A stretch of DNA of 64,000 nucleotides, from contig JAHGAU010000010.1 of NCBI GenBank assembly GCA_019925105.1, forward strand, positions 310,001-374,000, in the 5' to 3' direction. The position numbers and the translations under genes are program-made. The notes under the pieces are model-generated. The model was not told the DNA's origin and searched no databases. It was given only the letters and a program-made list of their open reading frames with translations. Positions 58,642 through 64,000 of the stretch are shown here, piece by piece; position 1 is the first letter of the stretch, and every line of letters starts with the position of its first letter. The DNA is from Niebla homalea. Taxonomy: Eukaryota > Ascomycota > Lecanoromycetes > Lecanorales > Ramalinaceae.

Positions 58642-59291
58642 AATGCTTGGCTCTCGGTGGTGTTTGAGGAAAAGACTTTATAGCTGAATTTTGCAGAGCT
58701 TATGAAAACGTGTCATACATAGAAGATGTGACTCGTGTCAAGCTATAAAGCGAACCAGCAGCTAGTGCTTGCCTTTTCAATGCTCTCATCACTTCACTCG
58801 TTGATTCTCAACCTTCCACGAGATTTCTAAGAATGCGACAGACACGTGCTTCTCAGGTGTGAGCAGCAACCGTACACTGCGAGCATTTCATCTACCCATT
58901 TGACTGAGCAATGAGAAGCCAAGTGGGATGTTGATGACATGATTCATGTGAGACGACATTAGCTAGTCGCCTTCGCCTCGCTCGCATGCATCGTAAAGAA
59001 ACAAAGATGTCGTTTGTGCAGGTCAGACAATGGTCCTGCTTGTATGACATCCACGAACTCTTATACTCACTGGATCCCTAATCCTTCTCGGAAACATGAG
59101 ATGCTCTTTTCAGATCAGCAAATTCACCAAGGCAGGCAACTTCTTGTACTTTGGATACTTTGGATGTCCTTTCAATATAGCATTAGTAGCAAGGTTCCAT
59201 GAGCAATCCCCGCCCAGGACTGGGAAGGCAATTGCAAAACAATTGTTGCCTAAGGATAGCATTGTTGAAAGCAAAAAAGGTCCAGATACTC
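58642..59291. other. Convergent spacer, no gene seen
   Basis: 0.65 kb between two convergent genes. Nothing supportable. Confidence 0.5.
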
Positions 59292-60266
59292 CTATGGTTC
59301 CATCTTAAATGCAGGAGTTCCTGCAAGGCGATACTCCTCCATCGAAGGGATCTGGAGAGTAGCAGGATGGTTTTGCCAGATTCGTGTGTTTTCTGTGTGC
59401 ATCTGCCCAACCTCAGTCAACCTTAAAGTTTGCCGATCCTCCGTGTCTACAGTTTCTAGAAGACCCTCTTCTGTAAATTGCATGACGGGTTCAAATTCTT
59501 CACACTTGGTGTTAGAAAGCCCCAGCCGCAGGTGGTGTATGTCGGTGCCTAAATTTAACAATTTTACGTTCATGCAAGGGTTCAGATGCCCAAAGTAATT
59601 GCTGAACAATAGTGTGGTATCCTGTGGCAGTATCGAAAGGATGTCCCGCGTGAAATCATTCAGGTGGTGGGATTTGTAGGGAATTCCGTAGTTGTCTGGG
59701 TCTTCAAGAAGGTTCGAAGTGATCAAGATGTGCAATTTCCGCACGTAAAATCCTTGCTCGGTGATGGCCTTTAGCCACTTTGTTATCCGGGCGTCATCCT
59801 TGCCATTCATGTGCCTATCGAATATGTGCGTACACGTTCTGTAATAGAGGGGGAGCCCCTCCCGGCGAGTCATAGCACAGCTCCGGAAAAGGGAAGGCTG
59901 CAACATCATCTTGCTGTTGGTACGGACCATTAGGTCCCAATCGAAGCTATCCAAGGTGCCATCGTCAAAGGCGAAGTCATCTTCGCTGGGTACGTGGCTC
60001 TGCCTTCGACTATAAGGGTGCTGCGAAGACCAATAGTAAATCTTGTTGCGAATCTCTGGTGGTAGCTTGAAGAACGGAAATGGGCTACCGCTGAATGTCA
60101 GCTAGCTATATGCGTCAGAGTTACACTGTACCAAATCGTACTGGTCCTCATCGTTCTTGTCCAAACGGGCAATCATGTCCGCCTTGTTACCAGATACCTT
60201 CAATCCTCGTGTTCGAAGGATCTGCTTGAGATCACGGTTGAGATGCGTGTTGTAAGGGTAAACCAT
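59292..60266 (-). CDS. SAP-domain protein with F-box-like C-terminal region
   Basis: Exons 60266-60142 and 60090-59292 give 307 aa. The intron 60091-60141 (51 bp) has donor GTACGA, branch GCTGAC and acceptor TTCAG, and it removes an in-frame stop. The N-terminus LNRDLKQILRTRGLKVSGNK, then ADMIARL, is a SAP DNA-binding helix pair. Exon 2 opens with FPFFKLPPEIRNKIYYWSSQ, the LPxEIRNxIY start seen in many ascomycete F-box-like/DUF families, then YYRTCTHIF and helical stretches. SAP fused to this module is common in Dothideomycetes but not understood functionally. The gene is complete. Confidence 0.75.
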
Positions 60267-60637
60267 GATGGAGAATAGTTCAGTCAAAGATGGGCCCAGA
60301 TTGATGAACTGGAGTCTTGAGCTAGTACCTAATCGATGAAAGATTATGTTGGCAGTCGAGCGAGGAGAAGACGGATGACTCGCTTGTGCTGGTGCTGGGA
60401 TATGGATCTTCTTCAGCCGAAATGTTCCCAACGTAAGTTCTGATGTATTTGGTCAAGTATTATTGAATGAATGTTCGTGTTGAGATGGAGAGAAGTATTA
60501 CGCAGATGGGAAAGAACGAAAAGGGAAGTAGCAAGCCACGTGACATCTTACATGTCCTACTATGGGAATTGTCAACTTTTTTGATCTCACGTACTCGGGA
60601 CGGCTCGAGCATTCCAAATCTTTAGCTAACGCTCAGC
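60267..60637. promoter_or_regulatory. Spacer with CACGTG
   Basis: 371 bases upstream of the SAP gene and downstream of the SurE-like gene. A CACGTG palindrome lies at 60537-60542. Function inferred only. Confidence 0.4.
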
Positions 60638-61804
60638 TCATTCTCCTTCGTCTAGATAGCTCCTCCTCACAAACTTCCTTGCGCTCATACCTCTCTTCAT
60701 AGTTCCGTTCTGATATTGTACCAGGGGCGTCAACAGCGCCTGGACATTTGGATCCCCCTTGCAATTGGGTGCATCATAATCCACCGTGAATACACTGACG
60801 GCACTGAAGCACCCACTTGAAACGACTTCAGTCTCACCTGGCAGCCTACAGTCGCCATTTATGCAAGTGTTCGCCCCGGGGCTCACAACATCACTATAAC
60901 GGAACAGGCCCGTCGTTGCGTTGAAGACGGCTTTGTCGACGTCGGCGCCACCGGTCAGGCGGCTTTGGATGAATTTCGGCTTGACGCAGGAGTCGTTGAC
61001 GAGAGAAGTGATTGCGGGATAGTTGACGTTGAGGCCGTAACCAAGTGGTAAGAGCTGACTCTTGTTCCCGTTCTTGATGAGCTGCTCAACCAGAGACACG
61101 GACAATTGGGCGTTAATGGTGGCGGGGTCTGGCGATCCGCTCTTAGTGGTAGCATTGATTTCTTTGTAGCTGCGCTGTTTACCGCCCCCATCCGAAAAAG
61201 CGATGGCAGGTATCCCACGCTCGACAGCCGCATATCTGAATTGATTTTAGAAGGGATCTCGAGACGCCAAACACCCCAAGACACTTACGTTGCGCCAATT
61301 GTGCCCGATAGTGTGTAAAGGAACGCACCCAGATTGTTACCAAAATTAGGGCCCGCAACCAAGAGGTCGACTTTGGTCCAATTGGTATACGTTGGCACAA
61401 CGTAATCGAGGGCCACGAATGTGACTGCAGCGGGCGTGCCGTTGTAATAGAAGATGTGGGGATCTGTGGGGTCCTGACCGAAGCTGGGAGCGCCAGCCGG
61501 CACGAGGTTGTATTCAGAAGGTACCGTTAAGGTCGGTGACGATGTGAAGACTGATCGACCCCCTTGGCCACTCTCGTTGTCCACGGGAGCCACCATGCGG
61601 ACATCGTGTCCAGCGAGCTTCAGAAGCCGGTAAAATTCTAAACCAATATTCAGTGAAACAATTGGACAACTCTGCGAATAAAAGCTGACCGCGAATATTG
61701 GCGGAGCCAAAGCCGTCATCGTTGTTGACGAGGATGTTCAGTGCTGTTGATGCTTGGATTATGGCGGTCGCGGCTGTGAGGCAGCTGGCAATTGACAAAT
61801 GCAT
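60638..61804 (-). CDS. Secreted SurE-like acid phosphatase/nucleotidase
   Basis: Exons 61804-61690, 61637-61289 and 61235-60638 give 353 aa. Introns 61638-61689 and 61236-61287 are both 52 bp. Residues 1 to about 21 (MHLSIASCLTAATAIIQAST) are a signal peptide. The mature start ILVNNDDGFGSANIREFY carries the SurE NDDG motif (Asp29, Asp30). Next come DNESGQGGRS with the conserved Ser/Gly loop, PAAVTFVALDYV, and LLVAGPNFGNNLG with the metal-binding Asn. These are the SurE active-site residues, so a metal-dependent phosphomonoesterase is expected. Fungal secreted members are annotated as acid phosphatases or 5'/3'-nucleotidases. Substrate not determinable. Length is normal and no residue is missing. 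Confidence 0.88.
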
Positions 61805-62475
61805 GGTAATTCAGTTTCGACTCTTGAGCAGCAGGGGAATGAAATCAAGAAGCTGTTCCGAGATTTGATGAGAAGCTATTGCAGCGACCTGCAGGAACAG
61901 CCTTACTTAAGTACCTTTTCATTTAGATTTCACAAGCTTCATCTTGTGCGAGAGAGTGACGTCCAGTGGCGCATCCACGGGTCCCATGGATGCTCAATCA
62001 GGAACATACCGAAGACAGTCGTGCTCCTCTGGGACCGTGGCATTGGTTGAGATGATCAGGAACAGCGGGCTGGGTCTGACATAAGGTACCTTATGCAGTG
62101 CGAAGTTGATCTTTTACCCCAATCCGGAAGGTGAGAATTGAGAGCTGAAGGCTAAACGGCCGAAACGGCCAATGCCGTTTGAGGTAGGCGCACGGGATAC
62201 GCTATATTGCTAGAGCTCGACACCGATCGCTTTGCCTCTTCACCCTGTATAAATGCAGATCAAGATAAATTGAGTATAGTTAGACAATTGTATAGATGTC
62301 AAACCGAGATTGTGGTAACGCAAGACGCGCTTGGGAACATGTGTGACTGGACGAGCATGGTTCCACTCACATTGTAGCTAGAGAGCCCAAAGCGCTATGT
62401 CTATGTCTGATATGATGCAGTTTCAAAAAAGCTTCGTTTGTATGTGCCAACATCTTACCTTAGTCAGCTGAACTC
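61805..62475. other. Intergenic spacer, no gene seen
   Basis: 0.67 kb upstream of the SurE-like gene. Near 62152-62185 a CGGCC/GGCCG-rich stretch (AAACGGCCGAAACGGCCAAT) forms short inverted repeats, and a similar CCGGCC stretch is at about 7909. No gene. Confidence 0.45.
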
Positions 62476-63276
62476 TTACCACCCTTTTCGCCTCATCTCC
62501 TTGACCCTAGCGACTGTAGCCCTGAAGCCTTCCTTGAACAGCTTTCTCCACCTCTCAGACTTGAGCCTCTTCCGCTTCATACCAGCCCGCTCATGGAACA
62601 TCTGCCGAAACCGATCTGATTTGACCTTTTCTCGCGCTACCAGCTGGCCCAATTTTCGTAGGCCGACACCAAAATCCACTCCATTCACAGGGTTCAGCTC
62701 AATCGTTCGTCCTACTGTTGGTCTTGAGCGGACAGTGCGTCTGGCACGATGGGCAATCGGCATCTGCTCTTGTAATTGTGTCATCATTTCCTGAGCCGTC
62801 TTCTGCCCGTCTCTGTCGAACTCGCCAGGAAATCTCATCTTGCTGGCGAAGTCGCCGGGCTTGTTCCTCAACCCTTTGTAGGTCTCACGGACGTTGTGAG
62901 CTGAAGAGCTCTTGGAAACATGCTGATCTAAAATCTTATCGAGGCCGGAGTGGACGTCTAGGTTTTCCAAGATGTCGGGCTTCTGGGGCTGTGGAGCTTT
63001 GCTCTGATCCCTCTGCCTTTTAGGAGCTCTTTGATGCATGCTTGTAGAGAACGGTGAAGCTTGTGATGTTCGGTGGAATCTTTGGCCAGTAGCCTGCCGG
63101 TACGGTTTTGGCGGATAAAGCCATCTGGCAGGGACTGATGGAGCAAGAAAGGGCAGCAAAGTCAAGGGCCGCGATCGAAGAACCTCATCGTAGTATCTAC
63201 CAATCTCACGAATCACCTAGCATAAAGGGTCAGCTAAATACTCAATGACGACTAGAATAGCAGAGGCTCTTACCAT
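62476..63276 (-). CDS. MRP21: Mitochondrial ribosomal protein bS21m (Mrp21)
   Basis: Small-subunit mitoribosomal protein. The ATG (63274-63276) is followed immediately by an intron (63217-63273, 57 bp, GTAAGA..CTAG). Exon 2 (63216-62476) begins VIREIGRYYDEVLR. The total is 247 aa. Without this intron the frame has only a GTG. The N-terminal 160 residues are basic and Ser-rich (transit peptide plus fungal extension). The C-terminal 75 residues are the S21 domain: NPVNGVDFGVGLRKLGQLVA, REKVKSDRFRQMFHERAGMK, RKRLKSERWRKLFKEGF. The domain corresponds to bacterial S21, and yeast Mrp21 ends similarly. Divergent from the RNA-binding protein gene. Confidence 0.85.
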
Positions 63277-63554
63277 TTTTCTGGATGTGTTAATGAATCG
63301 AAGTAACGTTTAGGAAATAGACTCGCAGTCTTGCAGATGGAAATCTTTCGCGCTAACGATTTCAGCCCTACCGAGGATATAATCTCGCGCCTTGACACAG
63401 AATTAAAGGATTTGCTTATATCATTTAACAATTACGGTGTAGACATCAGAGCCCAAACCTTTAGATATGATAAGAATCATCTCCATCCTTGCCCAACCCC
63501 AGTGAGTCACGTCTGCCGGCCACAAAAGGTCACCCTGAATTCGTCATTACCGCC
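63277..63554. promoter_or_regulatory. Shared divergent promoter region
   Basis: 278 bases between the start codons of bS21m (-) and the RBM25/Snu71-like gene (+). It carries both promoters. No distinct motif is claimed. Confidence 0.4.
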
Positions 63555-64000
63555 ATGTATAATTATCAAGGTACTGTCCTACATTGGTTTACTCTTTTCA
63601 ATTTTGAAGCTCACTACGTGTACTAATGCCTGACTGAAGCACCATCGTCATCGTATGGCAAGCCCCCTCCATTTGGGGGCTTCCCGTTCCCTGCTGCTCA
63701 AAACAGTCCTGCTATGGGAGCCCCACCGGGGATGGGTAAGCTGCAATGATGGTTGTGATACACACACATGCTGACTGTACGCAGCTGCGCCAGGCACCGC
63801 TCCACCGCCAGGAATGCAGTCGACTGAGCAGCAGCCCTCGCGACCTGGAGGCTTTCCTTCCAACTTTCAGCCACCTGCGAATATGCCAAACATAAACTTC
63901 AATGCCCCTGTAATTCGACTCGGCACCACGGGACCGTCGAAGCCAGCTATGCCAGTGGGATCAGACTATCGACGCGAATCTGAACAAAGATCGAATCGAG
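63555..64000 (+). CDS. RBM25/Snu71-like splicing factor, 5' end
   Basis: Partial: three exons, 63555-63570, 63640-63735 and 63785 to the window end. Introns are 63571-63639 (69 bp) and 63736-63784 (49 bp). Exon 1 encodes only MYNYQ. The N-terminal region is Pro/Gly-rich, then GGFPSNFQPPANMPNINFNA and PVIRLGTTGPSKPAM. This is the N-terminal signature of fungal proteins that go on to an RRM and a C-terminal PWI domain (RBM25, U1 snRNP-associated). The RRM itself lies beyond the window. The reading frame stays open to base 64000. Confidence 0.72.

Noticed and set aside
63331..63633. 100-aa plus frame at the right end
   Set aside because: The real gene starts at 63555 in a spliced model; this frame covers the promoter and first intron.
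1..64000. tRNA, rRNA or CRISPR elements
   Set aside because: I saw no tRNA-like T-loop with a matching acceptor stem, no rRNA sequence and no spaced direct-repeat array. A tRNA scan would be decisive for the first.

Overview
The window is nuclear DNA from a filamentous ascomycete (Pezizomycotina; the gene content and style fit Dothideomycetes, but I cannot fix the genus). The evidence is short GT-AG introns, mostly 48-81 bp with CTRAY-like branch sites; Zn2Cys6 regulators with fungal-specific domains; F-box and SAP proteins of the kind expanded in these fungi; and an AT-rich block that looks like repeat-induced point mutation (RIP). I assembled the gene models by joining reading frames across splice sites whose phases agree. 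They were not checked against transcripts.

Layout. 1-148: 3' end of a myosin light chain (Cdc4/Mlc1 type). 504-1289 (-): a STEEP1/UPF0428 homologue full of trinucleotide repeats. 4439-6809 (+): a Zn2Cys6 regulator. 9690-10797 (-): a protein with three UIM-like motifs. 12216-14861 (+): beta'-COP (Sec27). 15162-17404 (-): an augmin HAUS6-like protein. 18013-19716 (-) and 19947-20610 (+): an F-box protein and a Cue1-like ER protein, divergent. 22140-22676 (-): a hotdog thioesterase. 22890-26365: an inverted-repeat transposon, heavily RIP-like, carrying a younger unmutated hairpin insert. 27590-29548 (+): a Ser/Pro-rich protein with a C-terminal Cys/His motif. 30462-32125 (-): a frameshifted cytochrome P450. 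33920-36804 (+): gamma-tubulin complex protein Spc97/GCP2. 38558-41794 (-): a second Zn2Cys6 regulator, with about 4 kb of nearly empty DNA upstream. 46723-47995 (-): galactose-1-phosphate uridylyltransferase. 48330-49390 (-): a short-chain dehydrogenase with one apparent frameshift. 50088-51150 (+): an unknown protein. 51296-51926 (-): Aim41. 52263-56540 (+): nucleoporin Nup170/Nup155. 57080-58641 (+): a TMEM97/EXPERA protein. 59292-60266 (-): a SAP-domain protein. 60638-61804 (-): a secreted SurE-like phosphatase. 62476-63276 (-): mitoribosomal protein bS21m. 63555-64000 (+): 5' end of an RBM25/Snu71-like splicing factor.

Most genes are conserved housekeeping genes: vesicle coat, microtubule nucleation (Spc97 and augmin HAUS6 share a pathway but are about 16 kb apart), nuclear pore, ERAD, mitochondrial translation and splicing. 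I see no convincing secondary-metabolite cluster. The P450, dehydrogenase and regulators are spread out and separated by housekeeping genes.

The most interesting features are the RIP-like transposon with a clean nested insert, the STEEP1 homologue with its repeat tracts, the unexplained Cys/His motif at 29348-29440, and several one-base frameshifts in otherwise well-conserved genes. The frameshifts sit in or beside short base runs and may be consensus errors rather than true decay.
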